NCBI GenBank assembly: GCA_024637035.1
Contig: JAGXFW010000005.1
Location: forward strand, 1-64,000
Reading direction: 5' to 3'
DNA length: 64,000 nucleotides
Source: Actinomycetes bacterium
Lineage (GTDB): Bacteria; Actinomycetota; Thermoleophilia; RBG-16-64-13
Shown here: in pieces, positions 26,053 to 35,274 of the stretch
Layout of the letters: the number at the start of each line of letters is the position of its first letter
How positions within the stretch are numbered: the first letter of the stretch is position 1
Made by a program: the position numbers and the translations under genes
Notes under the pieces: model-generated
The model's database searches: none
Told to the model about the DNA's origin: nothing
Seen by the model: the letters and a program-made list of their open reading frames with translations, nothing else

Positions 26053-26535
26053 GGAGACCATCTCTACATAGAGCGCAATCGGGTTCTTGACAAGAGTAGC
26101 TGTCGCGTATTAGGGTTCGAACCGTTCGACCGCCAGTGGAGGCAGTTGATGGTCTCCACAGCCTAGGATGGGACCCGGGTGTGGTGGTCGAGCGGGTCGC
26201 TCTGATTCGGTGGATGGGACCACTTTCAGATCGACTCGAAGGAGAAAGGGAAGGGTCGGTATCCGTTTGTCCACGGCAGCCTGTGGGTCGCCTTTTGGCG
26301 AGCCCTGGGTTCATGGAACCCGTGCCGTGGGTGGGAGAGAGAGGACTTTCATGAAATCCCAGATCTGGTAGGAACCTCGAAGTCTCTCGGCTCTCTTGTG
26401 TCCAGGCAACTCAAGCCACAAGCGGCTGGTGCCGATGGTGACATCACGCGGATGCCCGAGAAGCAGGAGAAAGTGGTCTTTGGACCGGAGTGAGTCGACT
26501 AACGTTTCGGCACGGCTAGCTAGGCTAGCCGTGCC
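26053..26535 (+). ncRNA. Candidate structured leader upstream of the HD-GYP gene
   Basis: This stretch has no convincing gene but many nested helices. GGAGACCAT (26053-26061) pairs with ATGGTCTCC (26149-26157). GTGGTC (26184-26189) pairs with GACCAC (26218-26223), enclosing a GAGC/GCTC hairpin. CCACGGCA (26271-26278) pairs with TGCCGTGG (26323-26330), enclosing two hairpins in a three-way junction. CTTGTG (26395-26400) pairs with CACAAG (26417-26422). An 11-bp hairpin lies at 26509-26535. A TTGACA at 26087 with TATTAG at 26108 could start transcription within it. I matched it to no known riboswitch. The bases from 25822 to 26052 hold nothing recognisable. Confidence 0.5.
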
Positions 26536-27898
26536 GCGTCTTGTGAAGAGGTCCGGCTGGAAGCTCTATGCCGGCTTCCTCATTTCCGCTGGGGTCGTAT
26601 TCGTGGCCGCTCTCGTGCTCCTGCACGAAGCGTGGTCGGGGTTGCCGCGGTTCACTTTGCTTGCGCCGAACTACACAGCTGTCGGCCTGCTCTTCTTCGC
26701 GGGGGTCGGCGTGTTCGCGTCTCGGAACCGCATCCAGATCGGCCAGGGCATGGATGTCTCGGCCGCGTTCCTTCCCGAGTTCCTCAGCGCGGCGTTGTTC
26801 GGACCGCTCGTGGGTGCTCTCGTCGCCGTAGCGGGAGTCCTGAGCGAACACGAGAAGGGCCGTGCTCTCTCGCGGACGGTGTTCGCTTCGGCGGCCTTCG
26901 CACTCATCGGTGGCGGCACCGGTCTTCTGTATTGGTGGCTCAAGCTGGCCTGGGGTGGCGGCGGGCTCGGGCTCGCCGGCGCCGGCGTGGTCGCCGGCCT
27001 GGCCTATCAGGTGCTCAACTATGTGGTCTGGATCCCCATCGCCTGGCTTCGTCGCGGAGTCGGGCCACGAGAGTGGTTCGACGAAGGTTTCAGGCCGTTC
27101 CTTCCTTTCCACGCGTTCTTCCTCGCGCTCAGTCTAGGGCTGCTGTTCAGCTTTCAGGACAAAGGGGTGCTCGGCTTCGCCTTCGCCTTCCTGCCGGTGC
27201 TTGGGCTCATCTACGCTTTTCGCACATTCGCGAACCAGCGCGAGCAGGCTCGAAGCCTCGAGCGCTTCTCGTTCCAGATCGCAGTCAGCATGATCACCGC
27301 CCTCGACCTCAAGGACAACTACACAGCCCGGCACTCTGCAGCTGTGGCTCAGTACTCGTTCGACACGGCTGAGGAACTCGGCCTTCCGCCCAATCGATGC
27401 AACCTGGCTCATTTGGCCGGACTCTTGCACGACCTGGGCAAGATCAGCGTGCCGGACGGTCTTCTGAACAGCAGAGAGCGGCTCGATCAAGACGAGTGGG
27501 AAGTGGTGCGTGGGCACGCTGTGGCGGGTCACAAGATCGTGAGCAACATGACAGAGTTCGAGGAGCTCGGTCGTGTGATCCTGCATCACCACGAGCGGTA
27601 CGACGGTACCGGCTACCCACAGGGCCTTGCCGGCGAGCAGGTCCCCTTGCTCAGTCGCATCGTGGCGGTGGCCGACAGCTATTCGGCCATGGTCTCCGTT
27701 CGACCCTATCGGTCGATGAGGGATTCTGCCGACGCCATGGAGGAATTGCGTCAAGGTCGAGGAGGCCAATTCGATCCGGTCGTAGCAGGCGCCTTCTTGG
27801 ATATCCTGGAACGCTCGTCTGTCGAGTATCGTACGGCCGAGCAGGCGGACTTCCAGTTGCAGTTCCAGAAGGCCCATTTCCTGGCGGATATCGCCTGA
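26480..27898 (+). CDS. Membrane HD-GYP domain protein (putative c-di-GMP phosphodiesterase)
   Basis: About 472 residues. The N-terminal half has seven or so hydrophobic helices, forming a membrane sensor (YAGFLISAGVVFVAALVLL onward). The C-terminal half is an HD-GYP domain with LLHDLGKISVPD, the HD metal pair, and HHHERYDGTGYP, the GYP motif. Such domains hydrolyse cyclic di-GMP. The start is uncertain: TTG 26480 has AGGAGA upstream, while GTG 26531 and GTG 26543 also fit, and the hairpin at 26509-26535 would then lie in the leader. No GGDEF partner is nearby. The signal sensed is unknown. Confidence 0.85.
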   Translation: MDRSESTNVSARLARLAVPRLVKRSGWKLYAGFLISAGVVFVAALVLLHEAWSGLPRFTLLAPNYTAVGLLFFAGVGVFASRNRIQIGQGMDVSAAFLPEFLSAALFGPLVGALVAVAGVLSEHEKGRALSRTVFASAAFALIGGGTGLLYWWLKLAWGGGGLGLAGAGVVAGLAYQVLNYVVWIPIAWLRRGVGPREWFDEGFRPFLPFHAFFLALSLGLLFSFQDKGVLGFAFAFLPVLGLIYAFRTFANQREQARSLERFSFQIAVSMITALDLKDNYTARHSAAVAQYSFDTAEELGLPPNRCNLAHLAGLLHDLGKISVPDGLLNSRERLDQDEWEVVRGHAVAGHKIVSNMTEFEELGRVILHHHERYDGTGYPQGLAGEQVPLLSRIVAVADSYSAMVSVRPYRSMRDSADAMEELRQGRGGQFDPVVAGAFLDILERSSVEYRTAEQADFQLQFQKAHFLADIA

Positions 27899-28064
27899 AG
27901 CAGCGAGCGGCGTTCCTTCCGAGGGGCACTGACCCGGCTTGTTGGAGTCGAACGCCGGGCGCCCGGCGACCCCTTCCCTATGGTAGCCTGACGCGTGATA
28001 CTCGGCCTCGTAGGGGGAGCACTCGAAGGTCCGAGCACGCGCGTTGCTTCGGGGGTGTATTGAC

Positions 28065-29342
28065 TTGATCAGAGGTACACTGGCGCGAATCCTCAGTGCC
28101 CAGGCTTTGTCCAGCCTGGGCAACTCGGTGACCACGGTGGCATTGGCCGTCATGGTATTCGATCGCACCGGATCGGTGCTCCACATGGGCGGTATCCTGG
28201 CCGCTCACGTGGTTCCGCTGATAGTGATGAGCTTCGTAGGCGGAGCGCTGCTCGATCGATACGACGCCCGGCGCCTGATGGTGGCAGCCGATGTGGCCAG
28301 AGCTCTGCTGATCATGCTCATGCCGTGGGCGATTCAGGTGGACATCGGGCTCATCTACGTGGTAGCGGGGTTGATGGGGGTCTTCGGGTCGGTCTTCAAC
28401 CCGAGCCAAGTGAAGCTTGTGGGGGAGATCGTTCCGTCTCGGGACCTGGTCAAATCGAATTCGTATCTGAGCATAGCCCGCGACGGTGCCGAACTCGGCG
28501 GGTACGTCGTGGGCGGGGCTTTGGTCGTTACCCTCGGCTACACGGCGACCTTCCTTGTGGACGGAGCCAGCTACATCGTGTCGGCGCTGTTGCTCCTCGG
28601 CCTTCCGCGCGCACAAACGACCGAACATGCCCACAAGCCTCTGGCGGCGATCATCCGCGATTCTCCACGAGCGGTGGGTGCGATCCTCGGGCGCCCGCAT
28701 CTTCGCACGAACCTGCTGTTCGCCCTCATCCCGGCGGTGTTCATCATGATGATGACTCCGAATGCGTATGCCCTGGCGCTGGAGGTGTTCGACGTAGGAG
28801 CGACGGGGTTCGCCGCCATGGAGGTGGCGATGGCCCTCGGGTTCATCGTGGGAGGGGTCATCGCGAGTCGCGTCGACTATCAGGGCGACCGCAATCGCTA
28901 CGTATTCTGGTCGATCATCTGCATGTCGGTGGGCATGCTCGGGGTGGGCCTGAGTGACTACTTCTGGCTGTCGGTGGCACTGTTGGCCGGGGGAGCGGTG
29001 GCCAACGTGGGCGTGCTCGTGGGATCGATGACGTTGTTCCAAGAGATCGAACCGCGGCCCGACAAAGGTCGCATCATCGCGGTGCGCGCCGGGTTCGGTC
29101 AGATCGCCACCGCCGTGGGCCTTCTGGCCGGGGGCGCGCTCGGCGCTATCGTGGGTGTTCGCCCGCTCTTCGTGCTGATCGGTTTCGCCTGTGCCGTGTC
29201 GGCCATTGTCATCTACCTGCCGTACGTGGGGTCGTTGGCCGGCCGCGCGGAAGTCGGTGAACCCGCTTCGCCGTTGGATTCGCCTAGCAAGGTAGATATG
29301 AGAGCCCTTGAGGGCGAACCGTTCGGGGAGGGGCAGGCATGA
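28065..29342 (+). CDS. Major facilitator superfamily transporter
   Basis: A protein of about 425 residues with 11-12 transmembrane helices. It has the MFS loop motif GGALLDRYDARRLM between helices 2 and 3 and an N-terminal LSSLGNSVTTVALAVMVFDRTGS typical of the DHA3/enterobactin-exporter-like MFS branch. TTG 28065 is chosen because GGGGGTG lies seven bases before it; TTG 28044 is an alternative. The stop overlaps the start of the DUF1385 gene as ATGA. The transported compound is not predictable; drug or macrolide efflux is common in this branch. Confidence 0.82.
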   Translation: MIRGTLARILSAQALSSLGNSVTTVALAVMVFDRTGSVLHMGGILAAHVVPLIVMSFVGGALLDRYDARRLMVAADVARALLIMLMPWAIQVDIGLIYVVAGLMGVFGSVFNPSQVKLVGEIVPSRDLVKSNSYLSIARDGAELGGYVVGGALVVTLGYTATFLVDGASYIVSALLLLGLPRAQTTEHAHKPLAAIIRDSPRAVGAILGRPHLRTNLLFALIPAVFIMMMTPNAYALALEVFDVGATGFAAMEVAMALGFIVGGVIASRVDYQGDRNRYVFWSIICMSVGMLGVGLSDYFWLSVALLAGGAVANVGVLVGSMTLFQEIEPRPDKGRIIAVRAGFGQIATAVGLLAGGALGAIVGVRPLFVLIGFACAVSAIVIYLPYVGSLAGRAEVGEPASPLDSPSKVDMRALEGEPFGEGQA

Positions 29343-30208
29343 CTGAGTCGAATCAGGACCCGGAGCGCACAGACCGGAGCGCGGCGAGCGGCGCGGTCGA
29401 TGAGGTGCCCTTGCGGGTCGGAGGGATGGCCCTCCAGAACGGCCTGCTATTGCAGACAGCGAGGCACTGGGCAGCCGCTGTCCGCGAAGCTGATGGTTCG
29501 ATCGGCGTGACCTCAGGCGTCAAACGCTTCGGGAAGACGAGGAACGCCGAGGGCGGGGTGCCGATACTTCGGGGCCTGGCGCGGTTGGCCGATTCGTTCA
29601 GCGTCATCCCCGCACTCAAGGGGCGCAAAGGCTCGGCCATCCTGCCGTTCCAGGCGCCGCGCATCCTTGGGGCGCTCGGCCTGTCCACCCTGGTCACCGC
29701 GGCCTCGCGTCGGCTCGGGGGTTCGCAAGCCACGCAGGAGACGAGGGCCCTTGTTCTTGGGCTCGTGCCGGTGTTGCTCGCACTCAGGGATTCGGAGCTT
29801 GCCGCGTATCATGGTGCGGAACACAAGGCTATCGATGAGTACGAGCTGACCATGCGGGGTGAGGACGCTGCCGGGGCCGTCCGCGAGCACGCACGTTGCG
29901 GCTCGAGTCTGGTGGTGCCTCTGGTGGCGACCAGCCTCGCGGGGAACATCGCGATGCGTTCGGTCATCCGAAGACCCTCGCCGGCGACTGTGGCACTCGG
30001 AAGCTTGCTGAGCCTGGGTTCCGCGCTCGAGATCTATCGCTGGGCTGGAAAGCGTCCCGATTCGCCGGTGGCGCGCGGGCTGGCGCGGTCGAGCTACCTG
30101 CTTCAGCACTTCTTCACGACCCGGGAACCGAGTGAGGAGCAGATGGCCGTGGCGCGCGAGGCGTTGGCCGAACTCCTGCGCCTCGAAGGAAGGCCGTCCT
30201 CGACGTAG
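29339..30208 (+). CDS. DUF1385 family membrane protein
   Basis: A 289-residue protein, translationally coupled to the MFS gene. Conserved DUF1385 features are the N-terminal RVGGMALQNGLLLQT (a variant of the usual GGQAVIEGVMM), GGVPILRGL, and AAYHGAEHKAIDEYE followed by HARCGSSLVV. Several hydrophobic segments suggest a membrane protein. No function is established for the family. The N-terminal region is more divergent than usual. Confidence 0.8.
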   Translation: MTESNQDPERTDRSAASGAVDEVPLRVGGMALQNGLLLQTARHWAAAVREADGSIGVTSGVKRFGKTRNAEGGVPILRGLARLADSFSVIPALKGRKGSAILPFQAPRILGALGLSTLVTAASRRLGGSQATQETRALVLGLVPVLLALRDSELAAYHGAEHKAIDEYELTMRGEDAAGAVREHARCGSSLVVPLVATSLAGNIAMRSVIRRPSPATVALGSLLSLGSALEIYRWAGKRPDSPVARGLARSSYLLQHFFTTREPSEEQMAVAREALAELLRLEGRPSST

Positions 30209-30241
30209 AGCGGGCCCCGCGGTGCCCCGGAGTTGTGGAGG

Positions 30242-31171
30242 CTACCGGCGGCCGTCGAGTCGGGACAGGCCGGCTCGAAGCGCGGCCGCTACCGCCTTTC
30301 CGTACTCCTCCGGCAATATGACGCGGTCGAGTTGCGGAGTCCCCCAGGCCTGGTGGTGCGGCCGGTACTGGTCCATGATGTTCACGTAGGTGTCGGGGGA
30401 CACCTCGTCGGCGAGGAACGCCACCGCCGCCGCCGTGCCGGCCAAGTCGGCCGGCAGGACCAGGTGCCGCACCAGGAGGCCCCGGGTCGCTACCCCGCGG
30501 TCGTCAAGGCGAAGGTCTCCCACTTGCCGGTGCATCTCCTTGATCGCCTTCCGGTTGTGCTCGGGGTAGTCGGGAGCATCGGAGAGGATCCTCGAGATCT
30601 GCCCGGACGCATACTTGATGTCGGGCATGTAGATATCTACCACCCCGTCGAGAAGGGCGAGTGCGTCTTCTCGGTCGTACCCACCGGTGTTGTACACGAG
30701 GGGGAGGCGGAGGCCGGAGGCGGCCGCAAGGGATACCGCTTCCAGGATCTGCGCGATCACATGCGTGGGTGAGACTAGGTTGATGTTCTCGCACCCTCTG
30801 GCTTGAAGGTCGAGCATGAGCGCGGCCAGTTCGGCCGGCTCCGCCTCCATCCCCCTGCCGGTCTGGCTGATCTCGGAGTTCTGACAGTACCTGCAGTGTA
30901 GGTTGCAGCCGGAGAAGAAGATGGTGCCGGAGCCCCCCGTCCCCACGAGTGGGCGCTCCTCGCCGTGGTGGGGTCCGGCACTCGCCACTCTGGCCTTCCG
31001 ACCGATGCGGCAGTACCCGATCTCGCCGCCCATGCGATCGACCCCGCATGCGCGTGGGCAGAGGTCGCATGCGCCGAGACGCCGGAGCGCGCTCTCGGCG
31101 TTCTCGCGCAGCCGGCCGGTGATCGCCGCCTCGCGGTACGAGGGTCCTTCAGGGTGTGCGGAAGCCGTCAT
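30242..31171 (-). CDS. PflX-like radical SAM protein (COG1313)
   Basis: A 309-residue radical SAM protein. The cluster motif is CNLHCRYC near residue 90, preceded by GTIFFSG. An N-terminal cysteine-rich segment (CDLCPRACGVDR, GYC) is typical of the PflX/COG1313 group, related to pyruvate formate-lyase activating enzymes. NINLVSPTHV and VYNTGGYDR are further family blocks. The substrate is unknown; an activase or maturase role is assumed. It ends just downstream of DUF1385 in convergent orientation. Confidence 0.88.
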   Translation of the reverse strand: MTASAHPEGPSYREAAITGRLRENAESALRRLGACDLCPRACGVDRMGGEIGYCRIGRKARVASAGPHHGEERPLVGTGGSGTIFFSGCNLHCRYCQNSEISQTGRGMEAEPAELAALMLDLQARGCENINLVSPTHVIAQILEAVSLAAASGLRLPLVYNTGGYDREDALALLDGVVDIYMPDIKYASGQISRILSDAPDYPEHNRKAIKEMHRQVGDLRLDDRGVATRGLLVRHLVLPADLAGTAAAVAFLADEVSPDTYVNIMDQYRPHHQAWGTPQLDRVILPEEYGKAVAAALRAGLSRLDGRR

Positions 31172-31196
31172 GTCCCTCGCATCACCGGCGTCCGGC

Positions 31197-31688
31197 TCAA
31201 TGCCGGCCCAGTTCCTCGAAACCCTTGCGCAGGATCTCGAATGCGTGGTCGAGAGCCTGGGGGATCACTCGTACGTCGGATACCACCGGCATGAAGTTCG
31301 TGTCACCGTGCCAGCGAGGCACTACGTGCAGATGCAGGTGGTCTTTCACCCCGGCACCCGCGGCGGCACCCAGATTCAGGCCTACATTGACGCCCTCTGG
31401 ATTGAAGTGCCGTTTCAGGACCCGGATAGCGTCCTGGCAGACTGTCATTAGTTCGAGGAGGGTCGGTGGCTCCAGGTCTTCGAGTCCGGCCACGTGGGCG
31501 AACGGTGAGATCATCAGGTGGCCGTTGTTGTAGGGATAGGCGTTCAGCATCACGAAGACCGAATCCCCGCGCGAGACGATGTGCGTCGCGGAGTCGTCCC
31601 CGACCAGCGGTTTGGTGCAGAAGATGCAGTCTTCGGCCTTGGGAGCCATGATGTACTGCATGCGCCACGGAGCCCAGAGTTGATCCAC
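31197..31688 (-). CDS. HIT-family nucleotide hydrolase/phosphorylase
   Basis: A 163-residue protein with the histidine triad HLHLHVVPRW. CIFC near the N-terminus and NAYPYNNGHLMI resemble bacterial HIT proteins related to AP4A phosphorylase and Fhit. GTG 31688 is preferred (VDQLWAPWRMQYI is the normal family N-terminus) with GGAGA upstream; the longer frame adds eight residues. It likely acts on dinucleoside polyphosphates or AMP conjugates. It lies 25 bases upstream of the PflX-like gene on the same strand. Confidence 0.9.
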   Translation of the reverse strand: MDQLWAPWRMQYIMAPKAEDCIFCTKPLVGDDSATHIVSRGDSVFVMLNAYPYNNGHLMISPFAHVAGLEDLEPPTLLELMTVCQDAIRVLKRHFNPEGVNVGLNLGAAAGAGVKDHLHLHVVPRWHGDTNFMPVVSDVRVIPQALDHAFEILRKGFEELGRH

Positions 31689-31854
31689 GGTGTCTCCTCT
31701 CTTCGCGCCCACACCTACCGGAAGACATTGTATCGAAGTGAGGGTGACCGCATTGTCCGGGCCCGCCGAGGACCCGATCAGCGCCGCCGCGGGAGGCGGG
31801 ACGGCACCGCACTTCGCCTTGTCGGGCAGGCGAGGAGAGGTTAGCCTGTGGGGT

Positions 31855-32496
31855 ATGGATCACGCCTCCCCAGAACCCACACCCGATTCGGTGGCCCCGC
31901 GCACAGGTCGGTCGTTCGCGAAGAACCTCCCTCTGGCTCTGATCGCAGTCGGGGCGGTGGCCGTGGCGATCGGGGTGGCCGTCGTGCCGCCCGATAGGAC
32001 TCTCGGCTCGAACGTGCGGCTGGTGTTCTTCCACGGCGCCGTCACCTGGACCGGCATCGTCATGGCGTGGACGGCCGGCGTGCTCGGACTTGCATTCCTA
32101 CTGCTCCGGCGTCCGGATGCTCGGCGAGTCTGGTTGGCTCTGTCGATGGCCGCCCTGTTTTGGGTCGGCTCCCTCGCCATCAGCTTCCCGGTGATGATCA
32201 AGACCTGGGGTGGCGTCTTATGGAACGAGCCGAAGCTGCTCATGTCGGCCGAGGTGGTCACCGTGCTGCTCGTGGCGTGGGCCATAGGGCTCGTGGCCGA
32301 CAGACCGCGACTCACCGCCGCTCTGGCGCTGGCATCCCTTCTGGTCATGGCGGTGCTGTTGGCGATCACCCCGGGCGCTTTCCATCCCGACAACCCGATC
32401 ATGGCATCGGGCGACGTTCGCTATATCGGCACGTTCGGCCTGATCGTGGCCGGGTTGCTCGGCATCAGCGGAGGACTCGTGCTCACCGAGAAGTGA
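31855..32496 (+). CDS. Membrane protein, weakly CcmC/CcsA-like
   Basis: A 213-residue protein with six hydrophobic helices. FFHGAVTWTGIVMAWTAGV and TWGGVLWNEPKLLMSAEVV weakly recall cytochrome-c-biogenesis haem-handling proteins of the CcmC/CcsA type, but the tryptophan-rich WWD signature is missing. ATG 31855 is the most likely start; only a weak GTGGGG precedes it. The Nudix gene starts two bases after its stop, so they are co-transcribed. Function is uncertain. Confidence 0.6.
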   Translation: MDHASPEPTPDSVAPRTGRSFAKNLPLALIAVGAVAVAIGVAVVPPDRTLGSNVRLVFFHGAVTWTGIVMAWTAGVLGLAFLLLRRPDARRVWLALSMAALFWVGSLAISFPVMIKTWGGVLWNEPKLLMSAEVVTVLLVAWAIGLVADRPRLTAALALASLLVMAVLLAITPGAFHPDNPIMASGDVRYIGTFGLIVAGLLGISGGLVLTEK

Positions 32497-32497
32497 C

Positions 32498-33154
32498 GTG
32501 AGTGTGGGACCCTTCTCCGATCCAACGGCCGCTGACGGGGTTGGCGACCCCGGCGCCGATCGGCTCTCCGCCGCCGAAGCCCGACACGGGACTCCTCGGG
32601 TGGTGTTCCTGGAGCAACACGTGCTCCCCTGGGAACTCGACCTGATCGAGAAGGTGTGTGGCGATCGAAGGCACCATGACGTCACCGTGTTCGCGTTCCA
32701 CGATCTCGATCTTGCCTTGGTACACAAACCCTCCGACCCGCAAGGCGTCTGGTGGGCTCCGGCCGGTGGCGTGGATCCGGGTGAGGAGTTGTGGGCGGCC
32801 GCCGAACGTGAGACGTACGAAGAAGCAGGCGTGACGGTGCGAGCCAACCGCTACCTGCTCCGCGTTGACGCTCTGTTCCGGTGTGGCGACCGACGGCGCG
32901 CATGGACTTCACACGTGATGACGGCGGAGTGGTCTTCCGGGGAGCCGGCTCCCGTCGATACCCGTGAGGTCGAGGCCGCCTCCTGGGTGACTGTGGGTCG
33001 GTTCCTAACCGACGTCGCCCCCCGCATGCGTGAGGCTGGGTGGGGGCGCTTCGAGTACCGTTTGCGGATGGCAGATCTGGTGTTCGAGGAACTCGGTCTG
33101 GCTGGTGGCACGTGCGGCCCTCCTCGCATACAATGCAGCGACCGTCGGGAGTGA
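32498..33154 (+). CDS. Nudix hydrolase
   Basis: A 218-residue protein with a complete Nudix box (GGVDPGEELWAAAERETYEEAGV), binding Mg2+ and cleaving a nucleoside diphosphate linked to another moiety. An N-terminal region of about 60 residues precedes the domain. The GTG start follows the upstream stop by one base. The substrate is not predictable. Confidence 0.87.
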   Translation: MSVGPFSDPTAADGVGDPGADRLSAAEARHGTPRVVFLEQHVLPWELDLIEKVCGDRRHHDVTVFAFHDLDLALVHKPSDPQGVWWAPAGGVDPGEELWAAAERETYEEAGVTVRANRYLLRVDALFRCGDRRRAWTSHVMTAEWSSGEPAPVDTREVEAASWVTVGRFLTDVAPRMREAGWGRFEYRLRMADLVFEELGLAGGTCGPPRIQCSDRRE

Positions 33155-33195
33155 CCCGCCGGTCGCTCACCGTCACGCGCCCGAGGAGGACACAA

Positions 33196-35259
33196 GTGGA
33201 GAGCGCCCCGCAGGAGTCCGGTGAGGGTCGGGAGTTGCTCGTCGCCCTGAGCGATCGATTCGCCGGACCAGACGCCGAAACGGTGGTCGCGCGGCTCCAG
33301 AAACCCGACATGGCCGACATCAAGGCTGTCGTCTCGTGGCGTGGTGCCATCCTCGACCCGGCTGTCTGCCCCGTGAGTCTTGCCCGCGCCTACGTCGCTC
33401 TTGTGCAGCAGGAGTCGTGCGGTCGTTGCAGCCCGTGCAGGGTGGGGACCCAGGTCATACAGAGGATCCTGGTCCGTTTGGAGCAGGGCAAGGGGCGCAA
33501 GCGAGACCTCGACCACCTGCGCCTACTAGCCGAGGGGGTGGATGAAGCCGCTTGGTGCGGCATCGCAGACACCATCCGCGATCCGCTCGTGGCTCTACTC
33601 GATCTTGGCGCGGAGCACTTTGCGGCCCACCTCGAGGGTTTGGTGTGTCCGGAGCCGTCGACGCTCGGCTGGGTGACGGCCCCGTGCCGGTCGACCTGCC
33701 CCTCCACGGTCGACTGCCCGAGCTACATCTTCCAAGCGATGGAAGAGCACGCTCATCTGGCCACTGAGATCGTGAAACGAGACAATCCCCTGCCGGCGGT
33801 GATCGGGCGCACGTGTCATCACCCGTGCGAGTCGAATTGCACTCTCGTGGACACCGGACAGCCGCTCGCCATCAACCATGTGAAGCGCTGGTGCGCCGAC
33901 CGTGCCGAAGGGATCGCCCGCATCGAACACGGCCCCGGAAGAGACGCGGGTTCCAGCGTATCCATTCCCGAAGACGCCCCCATTGGGGTGGATGTGCCGG
34001 TCTTGCCCGATGAGCTGGTCGAGGAGTCCACGGCGCAGCTGAGTCAGCGAGCGGTCGTCGCCCACCCAGACACAGGCGGCCAGAAGGTGGCAGTGATCGG
34101 GGCAGGGCCCGCGGGGCTCTCAGCCGGCTACTATCTCGCACGCCTCGGGTACCGCCCCGTGATCTTCGAGGCTCTCCCGGTGCCGGGAGGCATGCTCTAC
34201 GTGGGTATCCCGGAGTACCGGCTGCCCAAGGCCCACCTGCTTCGTGAAGTGGAGCTGATCGAGAGAGAAGGCGTGGAGATACGCTACAACACGGCCATCG
34301 GCCGCGACCTCTCCTTTGCCGACCTGGACGAGATGGGATTCGAGGCCACCTTCGTGGGCATCGGAGCGCACTCCGGCAAGAAGCTACGAATCCCGGGCGA
34401 AGAGCTGCCCGGTTCCATGGACGCGATCGACTTCCTTCGCGAGGTATCCCTCGGTACGCGCACCGAAGTGGGGGAGAAGGTGTTGGTCATCGGTGGAGGC
34501 AACTCTGCCATGGACGCCGCGCGCACGGCGCTGCGGATGGGCGCCAAAGAGGTAAGGGTGGTGTACCGTCGGGCCCGCGAGCAGATGCCGGCGAATCCGT
34601 GGGAGGTCGATGAAGCTGAGGAGGAAGGCGTCGACTTCCGCTTCCTCTCGGCGCCCGTGAGTTGCGATGGCGACACGTGTGTCGAGGGGCTTGTGTGCCA
34701 GAAGATGGAACTCGGCCCCCCCGATGACAGCGGGCGCCGGTCGCCGGTGCCCTCGACGGGCGCGCCGTTCGAACTCGAAGCCGACATGATCATCGCCGCC
34801 GTCGGCCAACAGCCTGATTTCTCGCCGTTCGCGGCCGATCCTGCCATCGCGCTCAACACGTGGGGCTACCTCGAGATGGACCCGTATACCTTCGTGACGA
34901 GCAAGCCCGGCGTGTTCGTGGGCGGAGACGCTGTGAGCGGGGGCGGGTCGGTGATCGAGGCGATCCAAGCGGGCAAGCTTGCGGCCAAGTACATCGACCG
35001 GCATCTGCGCGGGCTGCCGGTGGTCGAGGACCTCGAGGACCGGGTGAAGCGTATCGCCGTGCAGTTGGGAGCTCAGACGAGCCGCTACCCGATCATGCGC
35101 GACCGCGACTACGGTGCCCGCGAGTCCATGCCCATGCTCGAGCCCGAGATCCGCAAGGCGAACTTCGACCACTGCGAATTGGGCTACGACGACGCTCGTG
35201 CTCGGCGGGAGGCTTCACGCTGCCTTCGGTGCCACCGGCCCATCATCGTGGCGACCTGA
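33196..35259 (+). CDS. NuoF/GltD-type iron-sulfur flavoprotein oxidoreductase
   Basis: A 687-residue protein. GTG 33196 follows GAGGAGGA. Domains in order: a NuoF-like C-terminal Fe-S domain (about 60-150) with SCGRCSPCRVGTQ; a Fer4_20-type cluster region (about 155-230) with CRSTCPSTVDC and CHHPCESNC; then a GltD-like flavin and pyridine-nucleotide domain with AVIGAGPAGLSAGYYLA, VIGGGNSAMDAARTALRMG and GVFVGGDAVSGGGSV; and a final CLRC. It should move electrons between NAD(P)H and ferredoxin-like carriers. AOR lies 2.3 kb downstream. Aromatoleum AOR pairs with an FAD/NAD subunit, so a partnership is plausible. Confidence 0.85.
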   Translation: MESAPQESGEGRELLVALSDRFAGPDAETVVARLQKPDMADIKAVVSWRGAILDPAVCPVSLARAYVALVQQESCGRCSPCRVGTQVIQRILVRLEQGKGRKRDLDHLRLLAEGVDEAAWCGIADTIRDPLVALLDLGAEHFAAHLEGLVCPEPSTLGWVTAPCRSTCPSTVDCPSYIFQAMEEHAHLATEIVKRDNPLPAVIGRTCHHPCESNCTLVDTGQPLAINHVKRWCADRAEGIARIEHGPGRDAGSSVSIPEDAPIGVDVPVLPDELVEESTAQLSQRAVVAHPDTGGQKVAVIGAGPAGLSAGYYLARLGYRPVIFEALPVPGGMLYVGIPEYRLPKAHLLREVELIEREGVEIRYNTAIGRDLSFADLDEMGFEATFVGIGAHSGKKLRIPGEELPGSMDAIDFLREVSLGTRTEVGEKVLVIGGGNSAMDAARTALRMGAKEVRVVYRRAREQMPANPWEVDEAEEEGVDFRFLSAPVSCDGDTCVEGLVCQKMELGPPDDSGRRSPVPSTGAPFELEADMIIAAVGQQPDFSPFAADPAIALNTWGYLEMDPYTFVTSKPGVFVGGDAVSGGGSVIEAIQAGKLAAKYIDRHLRGLPVVEDLEDRVKRIAVQLGAQTSRYPIMRDRDYGARESMPMLEPEIRKANFDHCELGYDDARARREASRCLRCHRPIIVAT

Positions 35260-35274
35260 GCCGCCGCGGTAGGG

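Noticed and set aside
26053-26061. GGAGACC as part of a cobalamin-riboswitch B12 box
   Set aside because: The flanking bases do not fit the box and none of the other conserved elements of that riboswitch is present upstream.
26104-26157. Possible tRNA, because GGTTCGAACC resembles a T-arm and a 9-bp helix resembles an acceptor stem
   Set aside because: The T-arm-like sequence is not next to the acceptor strand (about 25 bases intervene), no 7-base anticodon loop fits, and there is no cloverleaf on either strand.
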